A stretch of 27,822 nt of DNA from the IMG/VR virus record IMGVR_UViG_3300025889_000751, positions 1 to 27,822 of that record, one strand, 5' to 3'. Origin of the DNA: a virus. The notes below the pieces were generated by a model that made no database searches, was not told the DNA's origin, and saw only the letters and a program-made list of their open reading frames with translations. This document shows, one piece after another, positions 5,894 to 13,967 of the stretch. The position numbers and the translations under genes were made by a program. Numbering within the stretch: the first letter of the stretch is position 1; every line of letters starts with the position of its first letter.

Positions 5894-7078
5894 ATGACTC
5901 TTGTTGTTGCAGACAGAGTAAAGGAAACCACCACAACGACTGGGACGGGGACCGTTACTTTAGCAGGCGCCGTTGTTGGATTTCAGTCGTTTGCCGTAGT
6001 TGGTGACGGTAACACCACGTATTACACCATTACCAGCACCGCTGATTGGGAAGTAGGTGTTGGCACGTACACTGCGAGCGGTACGACATTATCCCGTGAT
6101 ACGGTGCTCGCTTCATCAAACAGCGGATCGCTGGTCAACTTTGGCTCGGGGGAAAAGGAAGTTTTTGTAACGTACCCTGCGGGCAAGTCGGTGTATTTAG
6201 ACGGCCCGTATGTGGAGATGACGCAGGACACGGCGTCCCCAAACAATACCGTTAATACATCCATCATCAGCGCTTTGGCACCCTCTGCTAACGCGGACTT
6301 GGTGTTGCGACCAAAGGGTACGGGTTCGTTGCTATTAGCTAACCCGGACAATACTACGACAGGGGGCAATAAGCGCGGAATCTACAACATTGATTTACAG
6401 ACTTATCGCACAAACGCCGACAATATTACACATAGCGATAATAGTTATGCGTTTGGTGCGGATAACCACATTGATTACTATGGTGTGGCGTTGGGTATTG
6501 GGGGCTACAATTCGAGATCAACGAGTAGCACCACACTCATAGGGCTGTATGCGCGGAATTCGTTGTCGGCAACCGCAATTAAATTTGGTGCGGGTAATGG
6601 TGTCGGGACAGCAGGCTTCCCCTACGCTGCCGGGGGTGGTACCTATTCGGAGATGATACAGACAGTCGATGCTACCCAAACAAGATTGAAGAATGGAACA
6701 GGTAGTAGCTTTTCTAATTACTACAGCGCCCCAATAGGTGGAGGAGCGTTGTGCCGTGTGTTGGTGGTAGCAGCAGAACAAATTCCGTATGTAGGCGGTT
6801 CATCTACACAGCCAGAAAGCAAGGCGTGGGAGGCGTTACTACACATAACCGCAGAAAACTCCAGTAATATTAGCCTCACTAACGTAGACTGTTTTCTCGT
6901 TTCTCCTCCAATCATTAACGTGATTTCACAAACTGCGGGGGCAGCGGCGTGGGACATTACTTTTCAGAAAATAACAGGCCTAAGGCCTATCATAGGCACC
7001 TACGTTACAGGGGACCCAACATTAACCGTGAATTGGTGTGCAACGTGGTTCTTTGCCGAAGTGGCCTCCAGCAATTAA
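5894..7078 (+). CDS. Tail fibre protein with YadA-like segment
   Basis: A 394-residue probable tail fibre. Residues 1-105 carry a domain common at the N-terminus of phage fibres: MTLVVADRVKETTTTTGTGT, TTYYTI...DWEVGVGTYT, LSRDTVLASSNSGS and VFVTYPAGKSVYLDGP. Next is DLVLRPKGTGSLLL (about 135-148), a repeat-forming fibre motif. A YadA-head-like segment follows at about 183-222 (NSYAFGADNHIDYYGVALGIG, then STTLIGLYARNS). The C-terminal ~170 residues are a separate beta-rich domain with hydrophobic strands, plausibly receptor binding. Expected to be a homotrimer at the tail. It heads the fibre module and is followed by a small partner gene. Confidence 0.85.
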   Translation: MTLVVADRVKETTTTTGTGTVTLAGAVVGFQSFAVVGDGNTTYYTITSTADWEVGVGTYTASGTTLSRDTVLASSNSGSLVNFGSGEKEVFVTYPAGKSVYLDGPYVEMTQDTASPNNTVNTSIISALAPSANADLVLRPKGTGSLLLANPDNTTTGGNKRGIYNIDLQTYRTNADNITHSDNSYAFGADNHIDYYGVALGIGGYNSRSTSSTTLIGLYARNSLSATAIKFGAGNGVGTAGFPYAAGGGTYSEMIQTVDATQTRLKNGTGSSFSNYYSAPIGGGALCRVLVVAAEQIPYVGGSSTQPESKAWEALLHITAENSSNISLTNVDCFLVSPPIINVISQTAGAAAWDITFQKITGLRPIIGTYVTGDPTLTVNWCATWFFAEVASSN

Positions 7079-7093
7079 TTTTGAGGAAATAAA

Positions 7094-7384
7094 ATGGCAT
7101 TACTAAAACCATTCGAAGAAGTGACAGGCGTCGAAACCGTCTACTGGAAACTATCGTCATTTGTGTGTAAAGGGTTTGAAAGCCCCGGGCACGAAACGGT
7201 GGAGTTTTTCTTGGCGGGCTATTTAACGCAGGAAAAACGGTTGAATGACTACATGCCTACCAAAACTATTAGGTACAGTGCTCCGTTGTCCGTGGTCTGT
7301 GATGAGAATGGGCGTATTGATCGGGCCCTGATTTATGCCCATATAAAAAACATGCCCGAGTTCGATGGTGCGTTAGACGTTTAA
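7094..7384 (+). CDS. Small fibre-associated protein, paralog A
   Basis: A 96-residue protein: ETVYWKLSSFVCKG, then VEFFLAGYLTQEKRLND, TIRYSAPLSVVCDENGRIDRALIYAHIKNMPEF and a final ALDV. It is clearly paralogous to the product at 9246-9533: matching YW, LxGxLTxEKR, (R)TI, DENGxIxRAxIYAxIK and a terminal A-D-V. Each follows one of two long fibre genes, so a role as fibre-attached subunit, fibre chaperone or tip protein is plausible (inference). GAGGAA at 7083-7088 supports the start. It has no membrane segment. Confidence 0.8.
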   Translation: MALLKPFEEVTGVETVYWKLSSFVCKGFESPGHETVEFFLAGYLTQEKRLNDYMPTKTIRYSAPLSVVCDENGRIDRALIYAHIKNMPEFDGALDV

Positions 7385-7393
7385 GGGAAAGCT

Positions 7394-9235
7394 ATGAGCA
7401 TCCAGATTGACCACACAGTAAGTCAGATCACGCAAGATACCGGTAGTGGTTTGACACAGGCCAATGGTACAAACTCTCGTACAGGTTTACGGGACATCAA
7501 GCTGATTCGTAACGTTGAAATAACGTATGCGGAGCTGACATCCCAGTGTGCTGACCTGCTTAACATTTACTCAATGTGCTACAACAATGATGGCACGATT
7601 TTGTATTTGGTTGAGGGCAGCACGTCTACGGCGAGCACCGACGCGCGTAAAACAATTCGCATCCACTACACAACGTTGAGCACAGCCTACGATGTATCGA
7701 CTAAGGATACGTGGAGCTATTTGGATATTGTTTTAAACACGGCCCCCAATACCAGCTACAACGCTGTCCATACCAGCATGCAGTTCGGGGACAGTGGGAA
7801 TTATCTGTATATTTATACTTGCTATCGTTATTTCGGAGCGCCGGACGGTATTACTTGGTATTACTGGTACCCCTACATTGAGCGCCATACGTTGAGTACG
7901 CCATACGACATCACGACGGCGTCATATGATAGTTACTACAACATTTGGAGTTATACCAATAGTGGTTTTACCGATCAGCGCTACGGGCACATGACGCCCA
8001 GTTTCGCGATGAACGCGGATTACTTAACTTGGGGCATCGCATACAATTTTGCGTATAGTCTACCCACCCCATCAAGTTGGGCGCTTCCAACATCTTCCGC
8101 AGGAGCGCAGAGTCAAGGCTATGGCTATCCCGAAAACGGCTACACCCCGTATAGCTGGTGGTATGAAAACAGCGGAACGGAAGCGTTCGCTTATGCTAGT
8201 GAGCCTCCTGCAGATGGGCGGGCGTATCTATACGGCACAACTATTGGTCGATTCACTTCCTTGCCTACCACTAACCGGGTAACGAGTGCAAGTAGTTACG
8301 CCTATAATAATAGTTATTTAACGGACCATGTGCATGGCAATAGCTATAATTCGCAAGAGGGATCCGTATATAGCGCTAGTGCAAGCTTTAAAATGGCGCT
8401 TGAGGGGGTCGATGAACTTTTAAATCCGCGTTTTAGAAACTACCGTCCAGCTGATAGTTCCACGGATGTGAGTAGTTACGCCCTGTCGTCTATTACTCGA
8501 TACAACTATTGGTCAGGAAACATGGTGCCGCACGGCGACACATACACCAATGGCATATCCCGCTTAAACCTTTATACCCCTGCAAACGCCACCTATAACG
8601 TTAATGTTGGGCAGGAACTCAGCATTGATCAATACGGCTTTGGCATCGGTACGCTGAAGACTTCGGGGGTTGAAGAACTAAAAACGTACTCAAAGAAATT
8701 CCAAGTCAATGCGCCTGTTGTAGTGATTGGGGGCAGCTCTATTAACGCAGAGACAGACCAGTCTTTACGGGCGCTGCAGTTCCAGAAAATATTTATTGGT
8801 ACGGCTTCCGATTACTACAGTAACTATTATCTAGCCTCCCGTGTCTACATCGGGTATAAATATGCTTCAGGAACCCCGGACAGTAAGATATGGATAGGGG
8901 AACCGAATGGGACTACCAATATTGGCGGGTCCGTGTACCTAGGCGGGCGAGCTCATTACGGTGCGGTTAACCCATCCTTAGTCGTTAGCACGTTGGACAC
9001 ATTATCTGCATATGGCTATCTTACTATTTCCGGTTCTTCTATTTCGAATCCGACTACGCCAAATGCGCCAAGTATAAATGCTACTGGATTTGCTACGAAC
9101 ATAGACATTGAGCTTAACCCTAAAGGCACGGGGCGCGTTGCTTTTGGTACATACACGGCTGGCGCAGTATCCCAGACAGGGTATATTTCTATTAGAGATT
9201 CGTCAGGCAATTCTCGCAGATTACTCGTAGGATAA
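7394..9235 (+). CDS. Tyr/Ser-rich tail fibre with propeller-like motifs
   Basis: A 613-residue protein unusually rich in Tyr, Ser, Thr and Asn. Residues about 56-104 and 127-178 each have the pattern 'D/N-G/S-xxLY ... LSTxYD(V/I)(S/T)T', a degenerate form of the repeat that builds the propeller protein at 11329. The centre (about 150-380) is dominated by Tyr/Ser clusters. The C-terminus has NIDIELNPKGTGRVAFG (about 568-585) and ends in SIRDSSGNSRRLLVG, a fibre-end motif in other phages. I call it a second tail fibre, probably receptor binding. AGGGAAA lies just before ATG 7394, and the small partner gene starts 10 nt after its stop. Confidence 0.78.
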   Translation: MSIQIDHTVSQITQDTGSGLTQANGTNSRTGLRDIKLIRNVEITYAELTSQCADLLNIYSMCYNNDGTILYLVEGSTSTASTDARKTIRIHYTTLSTAYDVSTKDTWSYLDIVLNTAPNTSYNAVHTSMQFGDSGNYLYIYTCYRYFGAPDGITWYYWYPYIERHTLSTPYDITTASYDSYYNIWSYTNSGFTDQRYGHMTPSFAMNADYLTWGIAYNFAYSLPTPSSWALPTSSAGAQSQGYGYPENGYTPYSWWYENSGTEAFAYASEPPADGRAYLYGTTIGRFTSLPTTNRVTSASSYAYNNSYLTDHVHGNSYNSQEGSVYSASASFKMALEGVDELLNPRFRNYRPADSSTDVSSYALSSITRYNYWSGNMVPHGDTYTNGISRLNLYTPANATYNVNVGQELSIDQYGFGIGTLKTSGVEELKTYSKKFQVNAPVVVIGGSSINAETDQSLRALQFQKIFIGTASDYYSNYYLASRVYIGYKYASGTPDSKIWIGEPNGTTNIGGSVYLGGRAHYGAVNPSLVVSTLDTLSAYGYLTISGSSISNPTTPNAPSINATGFATNIDIELNPKGTGRVAFGTYTAGAVSQTGYISIRDSSGNSRRLLVG

Positions 9236-9245
9236 AGGAAACAAA

Positions 9246-9533
9246 ATGGCTTTAGCACAAGATTTGGAAACCCCCGCAGGTATTGTTTGTCAGTATTGGC
9301 GGATTGGAGAGTATCGTGCGGTCTTCTCCCATGTCGGGTGGAGCCGCGTTTATGTCAGTCTGCTGGGCTTTTTAACCGCTGAGAAACGAGCAGCAGGCAA
9401 GGACCCGTTTGACAGCAGAACAATTGAGATTGAGGTGGGAGAGGTATCCGATGAAAACGGCGGTATTTCTAGGGCCTCGATCTACGCGTGGATCAAAACC
9501 AACGGCGATTTTTTAGACGCTGCTGACGTTTAA
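9246..9533 (+). CDS. Small fibre-associated protein, paralog B
   Basis: A 95-residue protein paralogous to the one at 7094-7384: VCQYWRIGEYRAVF, VYVSLLGFLTAEKRAAGKDP, SRTIEIEVGEVSDENGGISR, ASIYAWIKTNGDF and a terminal AADV. Length, order of blocks and C-terminus agree, though overall identity is moderate, so this is not a very recent duplication. It lacks the cysteines of paralog A. AAAGGAAA just upstream supports ATG 9246. Function unknown; its position after a fibre gene suggests that it works with it. Confidence 0.8.
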   Translation: MALAQDLETPAGIVCQYWRIGEYRAVFSHVGWSRVYVSLLGFLTAEKRAAGKDPFDSRTIEIEVGEVSDENGGISRASIYAWIKTNGDFLDAADV

Positions 9534-9544
9534 GAAAGTAGGCA

Positions 9545-10510
9545 ATGTTTTCCGCTTCGCCTTTTAGTACTGCTCCTTTCTCGGCGCAGAGTCTTGTAGC
9601 GGGAAGCGTTGTAGTTTCTGTTGTTGGTGTTGAGGCCAGCACACAAACCGGCACTGTTTTTGTTAGTACACAGCAGGTTCTTACACCAACCGGGGTAGCG
9701 GCGACAGGTGTTGTTGGTACCGTTGTCGTATCCGCGAACGCAGATATTTCCGTAAGTGGCGTATCCGGCAGCACCGCGCTAGGTAATGCTGCGGTTCGCG
9801 GCGGCGCTACACTTTCCCTTACAGGAGTAGAAGGCACTGCTACTCTTGGAACTGTTGCTATTAGCGGGGAAGCAAATACATACCCAACAGGGGTAGAAGC
9901 CACCACTGCGGTTGGCGTTCCCAGCGTTGTAATAGACGTAGCGGTTACTGTTACAGGTGTTTTTGGTACTACCGCGTTAGGAAACGCCGCCGTCCGGGCC
10001 GCAGCTAACGTATACCCCACAGGAGTGGCGGCAAATGCCGTATTGAACTCTGTGGTTGTTAGTGGCGCCGCAAATGCGTACCCAACCGGATTAGCTGCTA
10101 CTGGAGCTATCGGCACTCCAAGTATCGTAATAGATGTAGCGATTGCTGTTGTCGGTACTTTAGGGACTACTGCACTAGGAAACGCTTCCGTTCGGGCAGC
10201 AGCTAATGTATATCCAACAGGGGTCGCAGCAACTACAACTGTAGGGTCCGTTACTGTAACCGCGACAGCGAATGTATTCCCAGTAGGTGTTTACGCGGTT
10301 GGTGAGCTTGGTTATACTAACGTATGGGGGCTTGTTCCTACTAACAACACCGTGTTGTGGGGTGTGGTTGACACGGGGGCTTCGGGCTCTTGGGCACTGG
10401 TTGATACTACAGTTACGACAGATTGGGCGGCGGTAGACACAACTTCTTCTGGTTCGTGGGTACCTGTAAATACGAACTCTAGTACTAATTGGAATTCCAT
10501 AGCAACATAG
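9545..10510 (+). CDS. 22-residue-repeat virion protein
   Basis: A 321-residue, Ala/Val/Thr/Gly-rich protein. After a short start (MFSASPFSTAPFSAQ) it contains ten consecutive 22-residue units without insertions (residues 28-247) of the type GVxAxxxxGxxxVxxxANxxPT. Residues after about 255 are a different segment with repeated Trp motifs (NVWG, LWGVVDTG, SWALVDTT, DWAAVDTT, SWVPVNTN, NWNSIAT) about 10-14 residues apart. The alternating hydrophobic pattern fits a beta-solenoid or beta-rich shaft. Similar repeats occur in aquatic phage structural proteins in my recollection. Located within the fibre module; probably a tail or head decoration protein. Confidence 0.8.
   Translation: MFSASPFSTAPFSAQSLVAGSVVVSVVGVEASTQTGTVFVSTQQVLTPTGVAATGVVGTVVVSANADISVSGVSGSTALGNAAVRGGATLSLTGVEGTATLGTVAISGEANTYPTGVEATTAVGVPSVVIDVAVTVTGVFGTTALGNAAVRAAANVYPTGVAANAVLNSVVVSGAANAYPTGLAATGAIGTPSIVIDVAIAVVGTLGTTALGNASVRAAANVYPTGVAATTTVGSVTVTATANVFPVGVYAVGELGYTNVWGLVPTNNTVLWGVVDTGASGSWALVDTTVTTDWAAVDTTSSGSWVPVNTNSSTNWNSIAT
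9626..10285 (+). repeat. Ten 66-bp (22-residue) repeat units
   Basis: Ten in-frame units of exactly 66 bp encode the GV-x-A repeats. A higher-order pattern is visible: units 5-7 (9890-10087) and 8-10 (10088-10285) correspond one to one, with paired segments such as SVVIDVAVTV/SIVIDVAIAV and TTALGNAAVRAAANVYPT/TTALGNASVRAAANVYPT. This implies duplication of a three-unit, 198-bp block. Confidence 0.88.
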
Positions 10511-10519
10511 GGCAGATAT

Positions 10520-11329
10520 ATGAGCACTTATTCAAGTAACCTGCGTATTGAACTCATCGACACGGGCACTCAAGCGGGTATATGGGGTATTACAACCAAT
10601 AACAATCTCGGCACACTGCTGGAAAACTCTATTTCCGGTTATGAAGCTGTAAGCGTAACGTCAGCTAACCAAGCCCTGACCGCGATAAACGGTGCCGACG
10701 ACCAAGCGCGTAACATGATTTTAGAGGTCACAACGACCACTGGAGCCAACTTTGCTGTTTACGCCCCACCAACCCCAAAAGTATATGTAGTCAAAAATTC
10801 AAGTGCTTTTGTTGCTACTGTTTACAACTCCACCGTACTAGGTAACACAACCGCCGCCGGTACTGGTGTAGCTATCCCTGCCGGTCGATCGACAACTATC
10901 TGGTCAGATGGCACTAATATGGTAGTTGCGTATAACACTTATACGCTTGATTCAAAGGCAGGGACGATTGACGGTGTAGTTATTGGTGCGACTACCCCGG
11001 CGGTGGCGACCGTTTCAAACTTTGAGACAACTGGCTCGGTTACTGAAGCCGTGTACGCCATGGGAGCAGGAGTTGATCTTGACCCTGCAAACGGCACTAT
11101 ACAGACCAAAGCGCTGAGTGCTAATGTTACATTCACCGAATCTCTAGCAAGCGGTCAAAGCCTCGTACTCCAGTTTACCGGAGGTGCAACTTATACAGTC
11201 ACATGGCCTACGGTTACATGGGTGGGGGCCGCAGGTAATGTTGCGCCGACACTGTCTGGATCAGACGCAGTTATTTTCTGGAAAATTTCTTCCACTCTTT
11301 ATGCTGCTTACGCAGGAAGCTATATCTAA
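10520..11329 (+). CDS. Tail fibre protein with widespread N-terminal domain
   Basis: A 269-residue probable tail fibre protein. It starts MSTYSSNLRIELIDTGTQAG, then WGITTNNNLGTLLENSISGYE, an N-terminal module I recognise from many phage and prophage fibre proteins. Beta-rich segments follow (VSVTSANQALTAINGADDQAR; AVYAPPTPKVYVVKNSS; STVLGNTTAAGTGVAIPAG; TTIWSDGTNMVVAYN). The C-terminal part (LVLQFTGGATYTVTWPTVTW; SDAVIFWKISSTLYAAYAG) is a beta sandwich-like end. Its stop overlaps the next start by one base, so it may be the virion anchor for the propeller protein encoded next (inference). Confidence 0.82.
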   Translation: MSTYSSNLRIELIDTGTQAGIWGITTNNNLGTLLENSISGYEAVSVTSANQALTAINGADDQARNMILEVTTTTGANFAVYAPPTPKVYVVKNSSAFVATVYNSTVLGNTTAAGTGVAIPAGRSTTIWSDGTNMVVAYNTYTLDSKAGTIDGVVIGATTPAVATVSNFETTGSVTEAVYAMGAGVDLDPANGTIQTKALSANVTFTESLASGQSLVLQFTGGATYTVTWPTVTWVGAAGNVAPTLSGSDAVIFWKISSTLYAAYAGSYI

Positions 11330-12978
11330 TGTTAAGCAAAGCGTTGATACTTGCGGCAAATTCTGGTTATGGACAGCCGTGGAACATAGATAATTTCACC
11401 TATGACGGGACCCCGATGAACACCCGTAAGTTATCAGGGCTGTACAGTTACAACCCTCGCGGATTATTCTTTAGGGCGGACGGTACTGAGTTATATGCTA
11501 TATCAAATGGCGGTACGATAAACACTTATTCACTATCTACCGCTTGGGACATTAGTACGGCGTCTTATGTTACATACCATTCTCCGGGCTCTATTACTAC
11601 TGCAGGGGGTCTGTTTTTTAGCTCTGATGGGCTTCGAATGTATGTCATGCGGGTAGACAATAGTACGGTACGACAATACAGCTTATCTTCTGCATGGGAT
11701 GTAAGTAGTGAGACATTTGTTCAGAGCTTTTCTGTAATTGATCCTTTCATAGACATCAACGACGTATTTTTCAGTTCTGATGGACTTAACATGTATGTAG
11801 TTGGTAAAGGGTCCAGTACAGGCAATCCAAACTATGTACATCAATATTCCCTGTCAACCGCTTGGGACATTAGTACGGCATCTTCCTATAATTTCTTTTC
11901 ATTATCTGGAACAAAAGCGCTTGCGCTTTTCTTTAGTTCAAACGGTGATACGCTGTATGCCTTAACCGATGGAAATAACACCATTTATCAGTACGCGCTA
12001 TCTACCGCTTGGGATACTAAGACGGCCTCGACGAATCCATCGACCTTTTACGTACCGTTTGATGGTAATAAGGAACAAGTTAGTTTTTTCTTTAGGCCCA
12101 ATGGTAGCACTTTGTATGTGCTTGATTGGTTTATGGGCGCTGTTTCGCAGTACAGTTTAGGGACAGTGTGGGACATAACTACGGCGTCGTATCAAAAGCC
12201 AACTACCCGGTATTTCGGGCTTAGTAGCGCACAAGTTGGTAGCCCACAAGGATCATTTTTTAAGTCGGATGGCACGAAGATGTACCTCGTCGTGGCAAAT
12301 GCTGGTGTACCCGACAGCACTAAAGCGATTTTCGAATACTCATTGTCCACCGCTTGGGACATTAGCTCGGCTTCTTATGTTCAGAACTTTTCTGTAGCCG
12401 CTCAAGATATAAGTCCCACTGGTGTATTTATTAGTCCTGACGGATTTAATATGTACGTCGTTGGTACTACCGGAGACGATGTAAATCAATATGAACTGTC
12501 TACCGCTTGGGATATTAGTACGGCTTCTTTCATTCAGAACTTTTCTGTAGCTGCTCAAACGACTTACCCAAGGAGTTTATTTTTTAAACCAGACGGCACT
12601 AAGATGTACGTGGCGGGGAGCGACACTGACACGGTTAACGAATACGCGCTATCTACCGCTTGGAATATTAGCTCGGCGTCTTATACCCAAACCTTTTCTG
12701 TAGCTGCTACCGTGAGCGCTATATCATCAATTGTATTTAAACCGGACGGCACTAAAATGTACGCCTCCAACGATGGCAATACTGTAATTAAAGTAACAGA
12801 ATTCTCGCTGTCTACCGGTTGGGATATTAGTACAGCAGCTTTTGTCCGGTCGTTTTACCCCAACTCTCTAGTCCCGCAACAGCGGTTTCTAAAGTCAGTG
12901 TCATTTAACACATTAGGTAGTAGGATGTACATTTCTGACAGTGAAACGAATGCTTTTTGGCAGTACGACCTTACATAA
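11329..12978 (+). CDS. Ten-repeat beta-propeller protein, probable receptor-binding
   Basis: A 549-residue protein made almost entirely of a repeat of about 50 residues: F(F/K)xxDGxxMYV....(Q/E)YxLSTAWDISTASY. I count ten DG-x-x-(M/L)Y elements and nine LST.WD-type elements from residue 47 to the end. This is the signature of beta-propeller blades. The spacing between WD elements is 147-186 bp, and exactly 153 bp for the consecutive blades at 12349, 12502 and 12655. The N-terminal 45 residues (AANSGYGQPWNIDNFTYDGT) are not repeat. The probable role is binding a surface glycan or protein of the host at the tail tip. No enzyme motif is visible. Coupled to the preceding fibre by a TAATG overlap. 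Confidence 0.8.
   Translation: MLSKALILAANSGYGQPWNIDNFTYDGTPMNTRKLSGLYSYNPRGLFFRADGTELYAISNGGTINTYSLSTAWDISTASYVTYHSPGSITTAGGLFFSSDGLRMYVMRVDNSTVRQYSLSSAWDVSSETFVQSFSVIDPFIDINDVFFSSDGLNMYVVGKGSSTGNPNYVHQYSLSTAWDISTASSYNFFSLSGTKALALFFSSNGDTLYALTDGNNTIYQYALSTAWDTKTASTNPSTFYVPFDGNKEQVSFFFRPNGSTLYVLDWFMGAVSQYSLGTVWDITTASYQKPTTRYFGLSSAQVGSPQGSFFKSDGTKMYLVVANAGVPDSTKAIFEYSLSTAWDISSASYVQNFSVAAQDISPTGVFISPDGFNMYVVGTTGDDVNQYELSTAWDISTASFIQNFSVAAQTTYPRSLFFKPDGTKMYVAGSDTDTVNEYALSTAWNISSASYTQTFSVAATVSAISSIVFKPDGTKMYASNDGNTVIKVTEFSLSTGWDISTAAFVRSFYPNSLVPQQRFLKSVSFNTLGSRMYISDSETNAFWQYDLT
11467..12975 (+). repeat. Propeller blade repeats (ten units, ~150 bp each)
   Basis: The core ACCGCTTGGGA(C/T)ATTAG recurs at about 11539, 11857, 12349 and 12502, with variants at 11689, 12004, 12163, 12655 and 12814. 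The blades starting near 12349, 12502 and 12655 are most alike, sharing TTTTCTGTAGC(C/T)GCT, which suggests recent blade duplication at the C-terminal side. Confidence 0.85.
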
Positions 12979-12990
12979 AGCGTTGAAATA

Positions 12991-13470
12991 ATGGACCCAA
13001 TTAGCATCTTCATGGCAGCCACTGCTGCCTTCAATACCGTCAAGAAGCTGGTGGAAGCGGGCCGTGAGGTCGAAGATGTTTTGGGTCAAATCGGCACTTG
13101 GATGGGTAAAGCCTCTGAGCTTGCTGAAATCGACAACAAAAAGCCGGGCCTATTCCAGCGTATTGGTAGCGGTAAGTCTGTCGAGCAAGAGGCAATGGAA
13201 CAACTCCAGCGCCGGGAGGCCATACGCAAACAACACCTTGAGATGATGTCCATGGTGAAGCTGGCCTACGGACCGCAGGCGTTTGAAGACTTGATGCACA
13301 TGCAGCGCCAGATTAAACTTAAGCGCGAGCGTGAAATTATCTTTCAACAACAGCGCCGTCGGGATGCGGTAGGGTATACCCTAGCTGCAATTATTATTGC
13401 TCTTGCAGTATGGGCGTTATGGGGCATGATTGCTACGGCTATTGAGTGGAAACTAAACGGAGTAAATTGA
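12991..13470 (+). CDS. Phage membrane protein of lysis region
   Basis: A 159-residue protein. The N-terminus, MDPISIFMAATAAFNTVKKL, is amphipathic. A long charged helical region follows (VEQEAMEQLQRREAIRKQH; LMHMQRQIKLKREREIIFQQ). One membrane segment lies near the C-terminus (about 126-150, VGYTLAAIIIALAVWALWGM). I recognise the general form from aquatic phage genomes, where it precedes the holin, but its function is not established to my knowledge. A coiled-coil protein with one C-terminal membrane anchor could be a lysis accessory or a virion membrane-interacting protein. Its TGA overlaps the next ATG by one base. Confidence 0.8.
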   Translation: MDPISIFMAATAAFNTVKKLVEAGREVEDVLGQIGTWMGKASELAEIDNKKPGLFQRIGSGKSVEQEAMEQLQRREAIRKQHLEMMSMVKLAYGPQAFEDLMHMQRQIKLKREREIIFQQQRRRDAVGYTLAAIIIALAVWALWGMIATAIEWKLNGVN

Positions 13471-13967
13471 TGGATGACCTTATTTCAATGGTTAAGGGCT
13501 TTGCGCCCGGTATCGCTACTGCGCTTGGCGGTCCTCTGGCTGGTGTGGCAGTTAGTGCGCTTTCTAAACAACTTGGCGTCAAGGATGAAGTGAACGCTGT
13601 GATGAAAGCCATCACAAACGATCCAGAGGCTGAGGCAAAAATTAAACAGTTAGAACATGACAAATTTAAAGCAATTCTTGCGGATAAAGCAAACGCTCGT
13701 GAGCGCGAAATGGCTGTCGTTTCAAGCGAACACGCGCCTTTCATTAACAAAATTGTTACACCGGCTCTTGCGCTGGGGGTCACAGGCTTATCGTTTGTGC
13801 TCTTTGCTGTACTCATGTTTGTTGAAGTCAAGCCGGAAGCTAAAGACATTCTTATCTACATCCTTGGCGTCCTTTCTGCGGCGGTGACACAGATTTTGTC
13901 TTATTACTTTGGTAGTAGTATTGGCAGTAAAGACAAGGATGAACAACTCAAGTCTGTGGTTCGGTAA
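13470..13967 (+). CDS. Holin, 3TM family
   Basis: A 165-residue holin-like protein of the 3TMs (GTA-type) holin family. The N-terminal region is Gly/Ala-rich and hydrophobic (about 10-33, GIATALGGPLAGVAVSAL). The middle is charged (KAITNDPEAEAKIKQLEHDKF). Two further membrane segments lie at about 94-118 and 125-148, and the C-terminus ends with YYFGSSIGSKDKDEQL, a typical family feature. Holins open the inner membrane to release endolysin. ATG 13470 is chosen over a GTG at 13446 because ACGGAG at about 13457 is at the right distance and the start overlaps the upstream stop (TGATG). The M15 endolysin gene lies about 190 nt downstream. Confidence 0.88.
   Translation: MDDLISMVKGFAPGIATALGGPLAGVAVSALSKQLGVKDEVNAVMKAITNDPEAEAKIKQLEHDKFKAILADKANAREREMAVVSSEHAPFINKIVTPALALGVTGLSFVLFAVLMFVEVKPEAKDILIYILGVLSAAVTQILSYYFGSSIGSKDKDEQLKSVVR

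Noticed and set aside
9493-10116. Long minus-strand ORF (207 codons)
   Set aside because: It lies antisense to the 22-residue repeat protein; repetitive GT/AC-rich codons keep the reverse frame open. Its protein is low-complexity and all neighbours are on the + strand.
5894-12978. Diversity-generating retroelement acting on a fibre gene
   Set aside because: No reverse transcriptase or template repeat is visible in the window. The Tyr-rich fibre is only suggestive; the region outside the window cannot be judged.
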